This document shows, one piece after another, positions 28,105-36,552 of a stretch of 64,000 nucleotides of DNA (position 1 is its first letter; the number at the start of each line of letters is the position of its first letter). This stretch comes from an uncultured Brachyspira sp. (lineage in GTDB: Bacteria > Spirochaetota > Brachyspiria > Brachyspirales > Brachyspiraceae). The notes below the pieces were generated by a model. It saw only the letters and a list, made by a program, of their open reading frames with translations, was not told where the DNA came from and searched no databases. The stretch lies in contig NZ_CASEGO010000001.1 in NCBI RefSeq assembly GCF_949287625.1, positions 116,961 through 180,960 of the forward strand, read 5' to 3'. The position numbers and the translations under genes are program-made.

Positions 28105-28719
28105 ATGAAAAAATACATGATTATAATGCTTTATCTAGTGTTTACATACATAGGGTATACACAGAATTCAAAAATTCTGATTGTTTATTTTTCAAGAGTA
28201 GGAAACACTTTATTTAAAGATAATATAGACGCCTCAACTTCAGCAAGCATTGTAGCAAATAATAACAGAGTGGGTACTACAGAATATGCTGCTAATATAA
28301 TAAAAAATGAATTAAATGCTGATACAAGATTAATAGAAACAGTTGATAAATACACCGATAACTTTGATGATTTAGTGGATAAAAATCATGAAGAGATGCG
28401 TAACAATTATTTTCCAAAAATAAAGCCGTTAAATATTGATATAAACAAATATGATACTATTTTTATAGGATATCCTGTATGGGCTAATGATGTACCAATG
28501 GCAGTGCGTTCATTTATAAGAGATTATAATTTATCATCAAAAACTATAGTCCCATTTTGTACTCATGATGGATACGGTGCTGGAAGATCATATAATACTA
28601 TTAGAAACATGATAAAAAATGCCAATATATTAGATGGCTTGGCATTAAACTCTTCTAATATACAATCAGAGGAAAGCAGAATAAAATCTTGGATAAGAAA
28701 TTTAAAGATAAATAATTAA
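28105..28719 (+). CDS. Exported flavodoxin
   Basis: The ATG at 28105 is chosen because AAAGGAG ends five bases before it; an in-frame GTG at 28099 would overlap that site. A signal peptide (about 1-20, ending GYTQN) precedes a flavodoxin_4-type domain with YFSRVGNTLF, then an insertion containing DASTSASIVANNNRVGTTEY, and FIGYPVWANDVPMAVRSFI and CTHDGYGAGRSYNTIRNM. The insertion after the phosphate loop is shared with the flavodoxin at 29654 but not with the one at 26889. The SDR gene begins 11 bases downstream, so the two are one unit. Confidence 0.9.
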   Translation: MKKYMIIMLYLVFTYIGYTQNSKILIVYFSRVGNTLFKDNIDASTSASIVANNNRVGTTEYAANIIKNELNADTRLIETVDKYTDNFDDLVDKNHEEMRNNYFPKIKPLNIDINKYDTIFIGYPVWANDVPMAVRSFIRDYNLSSKTIVPFCTHDGYGAGRSYNTIRNMIKNANILDGLALNSSNIQSEESRIKSWIRNLKINN

Positions 28720-28730
28720 GGAGAATAAAA

Positions 28731-29564
28731 ATGAACAATAAAAAAGATGTATTTGTTTTAACAGGTTCTGGTTCTATAGGAATTGCAATAGCCAGAAGAA
28801 TGGGAATAGGAAAGCACATAGTACTTGCAGATTTAAATATAAAAAATGCTGAAAGAGAATCTCAAATATTATATAATGCAGGATTTCAAACTTCTGTATA
28901 TGAAACAGATATTTCTTCAAGAGAATCTATATTAAAACTTATTGATTTTGCAAAAAGTTTTGGAAAAATAAAATATTTTGTTAATGCTGCAGGAGTTTCG
29001 CCGTCTCAAGCATCTATTGAAGATATTTTGAAAGTTGATTTATACGGAACAGCTGTACTTCTTGAAGAGTTTGGAAAAGTGATAGAAGAAGGAGGAAGCG
29101 GCGTAACAATATCTTCGCAATCTGGTTACCGTTTAGGTTCTTTGACAGATGAAGAAAATAAAATACTCGCAACTACTCCTACTGAAAAGTTATTATCTTT
29201 GCCTATACTTGATAAAGCAACAGATACTTTAAAGGCATATCAATTATCAAAAAGATGCAATTGCTTAAGAGTAATGTATGAATCTGGAAATTGGGGTAAA
29301 AGAGGAGCAAGATTAAATTCAATAAGCCCCGGTATAATAATTACACCTTTAGCCAATGATGAATTAAACGGACCAAGAGGTGAAATATACAGAAAAATGC
29401 TTGAACTCTGCCCTTCAAAAAGAGCAGGAACACCAGATGATGTAGCAAATGCGGCTGAGCTTTTAATGAGTGATAAAGGTTCTTTTATTTCTGGAAGTGA
29501 TTTTCTTATGGACGGAGGTGTAACAGCTTCTTGGTGGTATGGAGAATTATCAGATAATAAATAA
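28731..29564 (+). CDS. Short-chain dehydrogenase/reductase
   Basis: A Rossmann-fold oxidoreductase of 277 residues, without a signal peptide. The nucleotide loop is VLTGSGSIGIAIARRMG, a slightly altered TGxxxGxG. NAAG appears as FVNAAGVSPS, the catalytic Ser in TISSQSGYRLGS and the YxxxK as AYQLSKR. The C-terminus RAGTPDDVANAAELLMSD, then FISGSDFLMDGG is typical of classical SDRs. VLADLNIKNAER after the second strand suggests preference for NAD(H). The substrate is unknown. It is probably co-transcribed with the flavodoxin before it. Confidence 0.93.
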   Translation: MNNKKDVFVLTGSGSIGIAIARRMGIGKHIVLADLNIKNAERESQILYNAGFQTSVYETDISSRESILKLIDFAKSFGKIKYFVNAAGVSPSQASIEDILKVDLYGTAVLLEEFGKVIEEGGSGVTISSQSGYRLGSLTDEENKILATTPTEKLLSLPILDKATDTLKAYQLSKRCNCLRVMYESGNWGKRGARLNSISPGIIITPLANDELNGPRGEIYRKMLELCPSKRAGTPDDVANAAELLMSDKGSFISGSDFLMDGGVTASWWYGELSDNK

Positions 29565-29599
29565 TATTTTAAGCTCATTAATAATTTTTTTTGGCATAC

Positions 29600-29625
29600 G
29601 CCTATTATGATTAAAAATAATAGGC
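29600..29625 (+). terminator. Perfect hairpin between SDR and flavodoxin genes
   Basis: GCCTATTAT (29600-29608) is the exact inverse of ATAATAGGC (29617-29625). No T-run follows on the plus strand, so it may be a weak terminator or an mRNA processing site. Confidence 0.4.
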
Positions 29626-29653
29626 AGATCATTAAAAAATAATAGGAGGTTAT

Positions 29654-30316
29654 ATGAAAAATTTAATATTTTTACTTTTATTAATTATAATATCCTGCAG
29701 TAATAATACTTCTAATAATAAAGAAAATACAAATAATTATGTTAATATTAATTATACTCAAAGCAATTCAAAAATATTAATAGCATATTTTACTTGGGCA
29801 GATAATACTGTAGTGGAAAACCCTTCATCTATAGACCCAGATGCTGAAACTTCTGCAAGCGTGCTTCCTATCGGCAATGCTGCATTAATTGCAGGCTGGA
29901 TACAAGAAGAAACAGGAGGAAATTTATTCAGCATAAAAACACAAAATAAATATTCAAGCAATTATGATGAATGTCTTAATCAAGCTAGAAAAGAAAGGGA
30001 TAATAATGAAAGACCAAGACTTACTGAAAAAATTAGTAATATAGATGATTATGATGTTATATTTTTGGGCTTTCCTAATTGGTGGTATACTTGCCCTATG
30101 GCTGTTTTTACATTCGTTGAAAGTTATGATTTATCTGGAAAAACTATAATACCATTTTGTACGCATGGAACAGGAGGACTCTCAAGAACTATAAGAGATT
30201 TAAAAAATTTACTGCCAGCTGACTGCAAAGTATTAGAGCCTATAGGAATATACAGACCAGAGGTAAAAACATCAAAAAATAAAGTTGTAGATTGGCTTAG
30301 AAAGTTGGATTATTAA
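29654..30316 (+). CDS. Flavodoxin lipoprotein
   Basis: A short signal peptide ends in IIISC, a lipobox, so this flavodoxin should be lipid-anchored outside the cytoplasm. After an Asn-rich linker the domain shows ILIAYFTWADNT, an insertion with DAETSASVLPIGNAALIAGW, the FLGFPNWWYTCPMAVFTF loop and CTHGTGGLSRTIRDL. It is the third exported flavodoxin in the island. It is preceded by an ATAGGAGG site and followed by the DUF4405 membrane gene, a possible electron partner. Confidence 0.9.
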   Translation: MKNLIFLLLLIIISCSNNTSNNKENTNNYVNINYTQSNSKILIAYFTWADNTVVENPSSIDPDAETSASVLPIGNAALIAGWIQEETGGNLFSIKTQNKYSSNYDECLNQARKERDNNERPRLTEKISNIDDYDVIFLGFPNWWYTCPMAVFTFVESYDLSGKTIIPFCTHGTGGLSRTIRDLKNLLPADCKVLEPIGIYRPEVKTSKNKVVDWLRKLDY

Positions 30317-30366
30317 AAATTATGATGAATATAATTAGAATAATATAAAAGGAGTAAAAATATATA

Positions 30367-31035
30367 ATGACTAAAAAAATAATAAAAATAATCGTAGACA
30401 TAATAATGACTTTACTATTTTTTATTTTGATGGCATATCATTTCACTGGAGATGCCATACATGAATATTTGGGTTTTCTTCTTTTTATATTTTTTATACT
30501 TCATCATATACTTAATTTTAATTGGTATAAAAACTTGCCCAAAGGAAAATATAGTTTTAATAGGGTTTTAAATACATTCATTAATACTATGCTTTTTTTA
30601 TGTATGATAGGATTAATGATAAGCGGAATACTATTTTCTCAAAGGGTGTTAGGATTTTTGAATATTCATAACAGCGGAATGTTTACAAGACGCATTCATA
30701 TGATTTCAAGCTCTTGGGGATTTATATTTATGTCGGCACATTTGGGAATGCATTGGGGTATGTTTATCAATATGAGTAAGAAGTTTATTAATATAAAAAA
30801 ACAAACAGCATTAATAATAGCTTCATTAATTGCTGTATATGGTATTATTTCATTTATAAAAAGAGAATTATATAATAAAATGTTTTTGCTTGTAGAGTTT
30901 GCTTTTTTTAATTATGAAGAGCCTGTAATACTTTTCTTTATGGACTATTTATCTATAATGGGTTTATTTATATTTATAAGCTACTATTTACCAAAAATGA
31001 GAAAAAATAATAATATTAAAAAAATAAAAAATTAA
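30367..31035 (+). CDS. DUF4405-family membrane protein (cytochrome-b-like)
   Basis: This 222-residue protein has about five membrane helices. The histidine pattern GDAIHEYLGFLLFIFFILHH, then RRIHMISSSWGFIFMSAHLG and MHWGMF fits the DUF4405 family, whose paired histidines inside helices suggest b-type haem binding. It sits between a flavodoxin lipoprotein and a soluble flavin oxidoreductase, so it could carry electrons across the membrane to the exported flavodoxins; this is inference. The next gene's Shine-Dalgarno begins right after its stop. Confidence 0.82.
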   Translation: MTKKIIKIIVDIIMTLLFFILMAYHFTGDAIHEYLGFLLFIFFILHHILNFNWYKNLPKGKYSFNRVLNTFINTMLFLCMIGLMISGILFSQRVLGFLNIHNSGMFTRRIHMISSSWGFIFMSAHLGMHWGMFINMSKKFINIKKQTALIIASLIAVYGIISFIKRELYNKMFLLVEFAFFNYEEPVILFFMDYLSIMGLFIFISYYLPKMRKNNNIKKIKN

Positions 31036-31057
31036 TATGTCAAAGGAGAAAAATAAA

Positions 31058-31555
31058 ATGAAAACACTTATAATTTTTTCACATACCTATTGGAATAACT
31101 CAAAAGTTAATCGTAAATTATTAGAATCAATAAAAGATTTTAAAGATATCACAATTCATAATTTAAATGAAACATATAAAGATAATAAAATAAGTAAAGA
31201 CAATGTGAAATCAGAAATATCTTTATTAAAAGAACATGAAAAAATAGTATTTCAATTTCCATTATTTTGGTTCAGTACTCCGAGCCTATTAAAAGAATGG
31301 GAGGATACTGTTTTAACTGATATACTTTATGGAAGCGAAAGCAAATGTTTAGAAGGTAAAACTTTTCAAATAATTACTACAGCAGGCGGAGAAAAATCTT
31401 TTTATGATTCTTTGGAGTTTGGTATTAACACTATACTATCTCCTATAACGACAAGTTTTAAATATTTAGGCTTAAGAGTAGAAAATCCATTATGTATATA
31501 TCAGGCTAATGCTGATAATGTAGATGTAAATGAATATCATAAGTATTTAAGATAA
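31058..31555 (+). CDS. NAD(P)H-dependent flavin oxidoreductase (KefF/MdaB type)
   Basis: The start at 31058 is favoured by AAAGGAG nine bases upstream; an earlier ATG at 31037 has no ribosome site. The 165-residue flavodoxin-like fold shows KTLIIFSHTYWNNSKVNRKL, then IVFQFPLFWFSTPSLLKEWE and the quinone-reductase-type loop FQIITTAGGEKSFYD. This family reduces quinones or flavins in the cytoplasm. It is the last gene of the redox island and has no signal peptide. It ends slightly early compared with typical 175-200-residue members, just before a MITE-like repeat. Confidence 0.85.
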   Translation: MKTLIIFSHTYWNNSKVNRKLLESIKDFKDITIHNLNETYKDNKISKDNVKSEISLLKEHEKIVFQFPLFWFSTPSLLKEWEDTVLTDILYGSESKCLEGKTFQIITTAGGEKSFYDSLEFGINTILSPITTSFKYLGLRVENPLCIYQANADNVDVNEYHKYLR

Positions 31556-31560
31556 AATTA

Positions 31561-31770
31561 ATATATACCTATTTCATAATTAATTTTATTATTTATAGTT
31601 ACATACTAAGTGCACAGAGTACAACTTTGTGTACTTAGGCAAACGCTACTCAATTAACTATATCTACACTGTTGGGTATGGCATAAATTTTAGACAAATC
31701 CATATAAAAAAATTCACTATACGTTTATAAAATATAAAAATTGACAAATATAATTGTTTAGATATATAAT
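31561..31770. repeat. MITE-like element, diverged copy D (210 bp)
   Basis: The left end starts ATATATACCTATTTC (31561). The right 30-bp end (31741-31770) starts TTGACAAATATAATTG and ends ATATATAAT. The middle keeps a GTGCACAGAGTACAACTTTG segment and CACTGTTGGGTATGGC but has lost most of the GC-rich core. It occupies the whole space between two converging genes. Confidence 0.55.
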
Positions 31771-31785
31771 ATTTTTATAAAAAAA

Positions 31786-32496
31786 CTAAAGTATAACTCC
31801 TACAGTAAGCATTCTCCCCACCTGTACACCATCACGCCTATAAGAATAAAACTCTTTATCATAAGTATTGAGCGAAGAAATTTCTATATTGTCTTTTAAA
31901 ACGCCTAAATTAATCATCTGATCTCTTATTTCAAGACCATTATCAAAATGCCATCTACTGTTAATCATAGTTTTATTATTAAAATGTACAGCAACTTCTT
32001 CTCCAACTTCATAATTCTTTAAAGCTATATAAGGAGCAATATAAACATACATTTCTTTAGGTTCAGCATTATATTCTTTTATCATTAATTCAATAGTTTT
32101 AGGCACTATCTTATCGCGTGTTCCTTTCCAGCTGGAATGAACAGCAGCCATAGATTTTGTTTTATTACAGTATATAATAACAGGAGCACAGTCGGCAGTC
32201 TGTACAACTAAAGGTACATTCTTAAGATTTGTTATTAAGGCATCAGTATTTTCAACAAGTTTTTCTCTTCCGCCAAACTTATTAATATTGTTTTCATCTA
32301 TCTTTTCTATATTTACCTGATGAACCTGATGCATAAAAATGGATTTGTTTATATCAAGATTTATATACTTAAAAAACTCATCTTCTTTTTTTCTTCTATA
32401 TTCGACAGTTACATCTTTAGCTTTAATATTTGCACCTTTGGCAAGCACTGCTATATATATATTATCATTTTTTGAAGGATAAAAAATATCAGGCAT
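31786..32496 (-). CDS. pgeF: Laccase-domain purine nucleoside phosphorylase (YfiH/YlmD family)
   Basis: This family, once called polyphenol oxidases, cleaves purine nucleosides and deaminates adenosine, and some members edit peptidoglycan precursors. The zinc-binding core is VVQTADCAPVIIYCNKTKSM, then AAVHSSWKGTRDKIVPKTIE, with the Cys and two His of the active site. HQVHQVNIEKI and the C-terminal YSYRRDGVQVGRMLTVGVIL also fit. At 236 residues it is of usual length. Its start overlaps the end of the upstream small gene by 8 bases, which implies translational coupling. Confidence 0.93.
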   Translation of the reverse strand: MPDIFYPSKNDNIYIAVLAKGANIKAKDVTVEYRRKKEDEFFKYINLDINKSIFMHQVHQVNIEKIDENNINKFGGREKLVENTDALITNLKNVPLVVQTADCAPVIIYCNKTKSMAAVHSSWKGTRDKIVPKTIELMIKEYNAEPKEMYVYIAPYIALKNYEVGEEVAVHFNNKTMINSRWHFDNGLEIRDQMINLGVLKDNIEISSLNTYDKEFYSYRRDGVQVGRMLTVGVIL

Positions 32497-32725
32497 TTTT
32501 AAGCCTTTTTATCTCAGCTTCCAATTCTTTTACCCTATTAGTTAATTCTTTAGTTTCATTTCTTGATTGTTCCATAATATTTTCATATAAAGTAAAAAAT
32601 TTTTGGGCATACTCTAGTTTTTGTTTTAATTCATTTATCTCTTCTTTATAAATATCAATTTTAGAAGAAAGCAGTTTATTATCTTCCTGTAATTCTAAAA
32701 TGATGTCTTTATCACTGTATTCCAC
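32489..32725 (-). CDS. Small coiled-coil protein
   Basis: This 78-residue protein is almost entirely a coiled coil, with heptad-spaced Leu/Ile from residue 8 on (LQEDNKLLSSKIDIYKEE, then ELTNRVKELEAEIKRLKNA). It has no cysteines or membrane segment. It resembles ZapB/SlyX-like short coiled coils in form only; I do not assign a function. Its coding frame overlaps the start of pgeF, so the two are expressed together. Confidence 0.65.
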   Translation of the reverse strand: MEYSDKDIILELQEDNKLLSSKIDIYKEEINELKQKLEYAQKFFTLYENIMEQSRNETKELTNRVKELEAEIKRLKNA

Positions 32726-32806
32726 TTCCCTAAAGTCCTCAATTATTTAATATCATATTATCTATTATGTACATTATAAAACGATTGTCAAGTATAATTG
32801 AATAAT

Positions 32807-32852
32807 AATTATTGCAGTAATTAAAAATAAAATCATAATTACTGCAATAATT
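32807..32852 (-). terminator. Perfect 16-bp hairpin after leuB
   Basis: AATTATTGCAGTAATT (32807-32822) is the exact inverse of AATTACTGCAATAATT (32837-32852), with a 14-base loop. It lies just past the stop of leuB and just before the small coiled-coil gene's upstream region. The stem is AT-rich and no long T-run follows, so termination is likely but not certain. Confidence 0.6.
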
Positions 32853-32868
32853 TATATTTATAGGCTTA

Positions 32869-33957
32869 TTATATATTAGATACTATAATATCTCCCATTT
32901 CAGAACATCTTACCTGCTTATACAAATAAGTCATCATATTATGTTTAGGCATAATATCAGCTGTTCTATATCCTTCATCTATAGCCTTATAAACAGCTTT
33001 TTCTATATCTTCAGCCTCGTTTTCCATTTTAAAAGAATATCTAAACATCATAGCAAGAGAAAGTATTGTTCCTATAGGATTAACTAAGTCTTTACCAGCT
33101 ATATCAGGAGCAGAACCATGAATAGGCTCATACATACCAACTGTTCCATCAGAAAGACTAGCAGAAGGAGCCATACCAATAGAACCGCTTATAACACTAG
33201 CCTCATCGGAAAGTATATCACCAAACATATTCTCTGTTACTATAATTCCGAATTGAGAAGGATTTGAAGCTATCTGCATAGCTGCATTATCAACATACAT
33301 GTCATTATATTTAACATCGCTGTACTCTTTAGCCAAATTATTCATAACTTCACGCCATAATTTAGAAGTATGAAGTACATTAGCTTTATCAACAGAAGTT
33401 AAAGGTCTTTTAAGACTCCTAGCCAAATCAAAAGCCACTTTACCTATTCTTAATATCTCATCTTCTTTATAAACCATAAGATCCGTTGCCTGTCTTATTC
33501 CATTAACTACTTCAAATTTATGCTCACCAAAATATACGCCTCCTGTAAGCTCTCTTACAATAACAAAATCAATAACATCTTTACATATACTTTCTTTAAG
33601 AGGAGAAGCATATTCTAAAGATTTTAATATTTTTATAGGTCTTATATTGGCATATAATCCCATACCTTTACGAAGTTTTAATAAACCTCTTTCTGGTCTG
33701 TTTTCTGGAGCTACTTTATCCCATTTAGGATCTCCTACAGAACCTAAAAGAACAGAATCAGACTTAATACATTTTTCTAAATTTTCATCAGTAAGAGGAA
33801 CTCCGTATTTATCAATAGAGCATCCTCCCATATCAATATATTCTAAATTAAACTTATGCGAATATTTTTCAGCTATTTTATTTAATACATCAATAGCCTT
33901 ATCTACTATCTCTGGACCTACTCCGTCTCCTTTAATAACAACAATATTTTTTTCCAT
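32869..33957 (-). CDS. leuB: 3-isopropylmalate dehydrogenase
   Basis: LeuB oxidises and decarboxylates 3-isopropylmalate with NAD+, the third leucine-specific step. The 362 residues show the start VVIKGDGVGPEIVDKAIDVL, the substrate arginines in RPERGLLKLRKGMGLYANIR, the VRELTGGVYFGEH loop, and the metal site VTENMFGDILSDEASVISGS. The NAD-binding HGSAPDIAGKDLVNPIGTIL favours NAD over NADP. It is the last gene of leuC-leuD-leuB, 5 bases after leuD. Confidence 0.97.
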   Translation of the reverse strand: MEKNIVVIKGDGVGPEIVDKAIDVLNKIAEKYSHKFNLEYIDMGGCSIDKYGVPLTDENLEKCIKSDSVLLGSVGDPKWDKVAPENRPERGLLKLRKGMGLYANIRPIKILKSLEYASPLKESICKDVIDFVIVRELTGGVYFGEHKFEVVNGIRQATDLMVYKEDEILRIGKVAFDLARSLKRPLTSVDKANVLHTSKLWREVMNNLAKEYSDVKYNDMYVDNAAMQIASNPSQFGIIVTENMFGDILSDEASVISGSIGMAPSASLSDGTVGMYEPIHGSAPDIAGKDLVNPIGTILSLAMMFRYSFKMENEAEDIEKAVYKAIDEGYRTADIMPKHNMMTYLYKQVRCSEMGDIIVSNI

Positions 33958-33962
33958 AATAA

Positions 33963-34451
33963 TTACCCCTTATTCTTTATAGAGTTCAAAAGCCCGTTAG
34001 AGTTAATTATATTTTTAATAAACTCTGGAAAAGGCTCTGCTTTATAGCTTTCATTTTTAGTAATATTTGTTATAATGCCGCTGTCAAAATCAACCTCAAC
34101 TTCATCTCCATTATCTATTTTTTTGCTTGCCTCTTCGCATTCAAGTATTGCAAGCCCTATATTAATAGAGTTTCTGTAAAATATTCTTGCAAAAGAAGAA
34201 GCTATAACGCAGGATATACCAGATTCTTTAATGGCAATAGGAGCATGTTCTCTTGATGAACCGCATCCGAAATTCTCTCCTCCTACCATTATATCGCCTT
34301 TCTTTACCTTACTCACAAAATCTTTATCAATATCTTCCATACAATGAGCTGCCAACTCTTTATGATTTGCAGTATTTAAATATCTTGCTGGAATAATAAC
34401 ATCAGTATCAACATTATTTCCATATTTATGAACGAAACCTCTAGCTTTCAT
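33963..34451 (-). CDS. leuD: 3-isopropylmalate dehydratase small subunit
   Basis: LeuD is the swivelling domain of isopropylmalate isomerase. The 162-residue size and the motifs [40 protein letters not shown] and [18 protein letters not shown] place it in the short type that pairs with a 415-420-residue LeuC, rather than the enterobacterial type. It lies 44 bases after leuC and 5 before leuB. Confidence 0.97.
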   Translation of the reverse strand: MKARGFVHKYGNNVDTDVIIPARYLNTANHKELAAHCMEDIDKDFVSKVKKGDIMVGGENFGCGSSREHAPIAIKESGISCVIASSFARIFYRNSINIGLAILECEEASKKIDNGDEVEVDFDSGIITNITKNESYKAEPFPEFIKNIINSNGLLNSIKNKG

Positions 34452-34495
34452 TTACTTAATCTCTCCTATTTTATTATAATCATTTGTTATAATCA

Positions 34496-35743
34496 TTATT
34501 TAGGCTCTGTTATATATCCAGTCAAAGCACTGTATGCAGCAGTGGCAGGACTAGCTAAATATACTTTAGAAGTTTTATCTCCCATTCTTCCTACAAAGTT
34601 TCTATTAGTTGTAGTAACAGCAACCTCATCATGGGCAAGTATACCCATATATCCGCCCAAACAAGGTCCGCATGTAGGAGTAGATACTGCACAGCCTGCA
34701 TCAATAAATATATCCATATAGCCTAATTTGATGCATTCCTTATAAACCTTCTGAGTAGCTGGTATAATTATGCATCTTACATTTTTAGCTATTTTTTTTC
34801 CTTTTAAGATATTTGCAGCAGCAGCCATATCAGACAATCTTCCATTAGTACAAGAACCAATAACCACTTGATCAACTTTTATATCTTTTAATTCTTTAGC
34901 ATCTTTTGTGTTTTCTGGTAAATGAGGACATGCTACTGTAGGCTCTATTGAAGATAAATCAATATAATATTCTTTTTCATATACTGCATCATCATCAGCT
35001 TTAAAAATAGTATAATCTCTTTTTACTATATCTTTTAAATATTCTATAGTTTGATTATCTACTTCAAATATTCCGTTTTTAGCACCTGCCTCAATAGCCA
35101 TATTGGCAATACAAGCTCTATCGTCCATAGTAAGAGATGAAACGCCTTCTCCTCTAAACTCCATAGATTTATATAAAGCCCCGTCAACACCTATCATACC
35201 TATAATATGAAGTATAACATCCTTACCAGATACATTAGGCTTTAATTTACCTTTGAGATTAAATTTAATAGCAGAAGGCACCTTAAACCAAACCTGACCT
35301 GTAGCCATAGCAGCAGCCATATCAGTACTTCCAACACCTGTAGAAAAAGCCCCGAAAGCTCCATAAGTACAAGTATGAGAATCAGCACCTATTATAACCT
35401 CACCGGGTGCAACCAATCCTTTTTCTGGTAAAAGTGCATGCTCAACTCCCATATCGCCTACATCATAGTAGTTGGTAATATCATATTTATTTGCAAAATC
35501 TCTGCATTGTTTGCATTGTTCTGCAGCTTTAATATCTTTATTAGGAGCAAAGTGATCCATAACCAAAGCTATTCTTTCTTTATCAAAAACCTTATCAAAA
35601 CCATATTTTTCAAATTCATTAATTGCAACAGGGCTTGTTATATCATTTCCTAAAACCAAATCAGTTTTAACCATAATAAGCTCGCCTGCTTCAACCTTAT
35701 CAACACCTGCATGTGCTGCTAAAATTTTCTGGGTAATAGTCAT
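34496..35743 (-). CDS. leuC: 3-isopropylmalate dehydratase large subunit
   Basis: LeuC carries the 4Fe-4S cluster that isomerises 2- to 3-isopropylmalate. The three cluster cysteines appear in [20 protein letters not shown] and [17 protein letters not shown]. Other family motifs are [34 protein letters not shown] and [20 protein letters not shown]. At 415 residues it is the short, HacA-like type found in archaea and many anaerobes. It is the first gene of leuC-leuD-leuB, preceded by about 80 bases of AT-rich DNA after the TPR gene. Confidence 0.97.
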   Translation of the reverse strand: MTITQKILAAHAGVDKVEAGELIMVKTDLVLGNDITSPVAINEFEKYGFDKVFDKERIALVMDHFAPNKDIKAAEQCKQCRDFANKYDITNYYDVGDMGVEHALLPEKGLVAPGEVIIGADSHTCTYGAFGAFSTGVGSTDMAAAMATGQVWFKVPSAIKFNLKGKLKPNVSGKDVILHIIGMIGVDGALYKSMEFRGEGVSSLTMDDRACIANMAIEAGAKNGIFEVDNQTIEYLKDIVKRDYTIFKADDDAVYEKEYYIDLSSIEPTVACPHLPENTKDAKELKDIKVDQVVIGSCTNGRLSDMAAAANILKGKKIAKNVRCIIIPATQKVYKECIKLGYMDIFIDAGCAVSTPTCGPCLGGYMGILAHDEVAVTTTNRNFVGRMGDKTSKVYLASPATAAYSALTGYITEPK

Positions 35744-35827
35744 ATTCGTATCCTTAAATTATTTTTTTAATTCTTCTAATTTGAACTTTGAAATATTAAA
35801 ATTTTTATTATAATATGAAACCGAATT

Positions 35828-36475
35828 TTAAACAATATATTCATCTTCGGTTTCTTCATCAGGATTATGATTTTCTAAATAATCTTTATAACTAGGATCT
35901 AATTCCATAGCTTTATTGAAATTTATTTTAGCAGTTTCATTGTCTCCTTTCTTTTTATAATAGTTTCCAAGCATAAAGTAATTAATTCCGTCATTTACAG
36001 CAATACCCAATTCTATAATTTTATTTATAGTTTCTATTGCCTCATCTATTTTTCCTATTTTATCATAATATGCAGCTAATTTTAAATAATTATATTCTTC
36101 AGGACTTACTTCTATAACTTTATTAATTGCCTTTATAGCATTATCATAATCATTCCTACTATCATAATATTCAAAAAGCATTAAATGATTATATTCATTA
36201 TTAGGGTCAATATCTATAAGCTTCTTTATAGTTTTCAAAATATTATCTTGATCTTCTACTATTTTATAAATATTTATTAAGGTTATATAATTATCTCTAT
36301 TATGAGAATCAAGTTCTATAGCCTTATTAAAATTTTCTATAGCTTTTTCATAGTCATCAAGTTCTAAATAATAATAATTAGCTAATTGAGACCAGCTTTC
36401 AGATTTATCAGGAAATTTTTTAGTATTTTCTATTAAATCATCTAAACTTTCTTCGAATAAACCATCTATACTCAT
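35828..36475 (-). CDS. Tetratricopeptide-repeat protein
   Basis: About five TPR units fill the 215 residues, for example LANYYYLELDDYEKAIENFN, KAIELDSHNRDNYITLINIY, YDSRNDYDNAIKAINKVIEV and FMLGNYYKKKGDNETAKINF. TPRs build a scaffold for protein-protein contacts. There is no signal peptide, so it is cytoplasmic. It lies between leuA (with a hairpin in between) and leuC, in the same direction. There is no known link between such proteins and leucine synthesis; the position may be accidental. Confidence 0.88.
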   Translation of the reverse strand: MSIDGLFEESLDDLIENTKKFPDKSESWSQLANYYYLELDDYEKAIENFNKAIELDSHNRDNYITLINIYKIVEDQDNILKTIKKLIDIDPNNEYNHLMLFEYYDSRNDYDNAIKAINKVIEVSPEEYNYLKLAAYYDKIGKIDEAIETINKIIELGIAVNDGINYFMLGNYYKKKGDNETAKINFNKAMELDPSYKDYLENHNPDEETEDEYIV

Positions 36476-36505
36476 AAATACCCCCTTTATATGATAATAT
36501 TAAAA

Positions 36506-36543
36506 TTCCGCATAAAAATTGAGTATACAATAATTATGCGGAA
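36506..36543 (-). terminator. Hairpin after leuA
   Basis: TTCCGCATAA (36506-36515) pairs exactly with TTATGCGGAA (36534-36543). On the minus strand it follows the leuA stop and ends with GGAATTTTAA, a weak T-tract. It probably ends or weakens transcription of ilvB-ilvN-ilvC-leuA. Confidence 0.6.
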
Positions 36544-36552
36544 AATATATAA

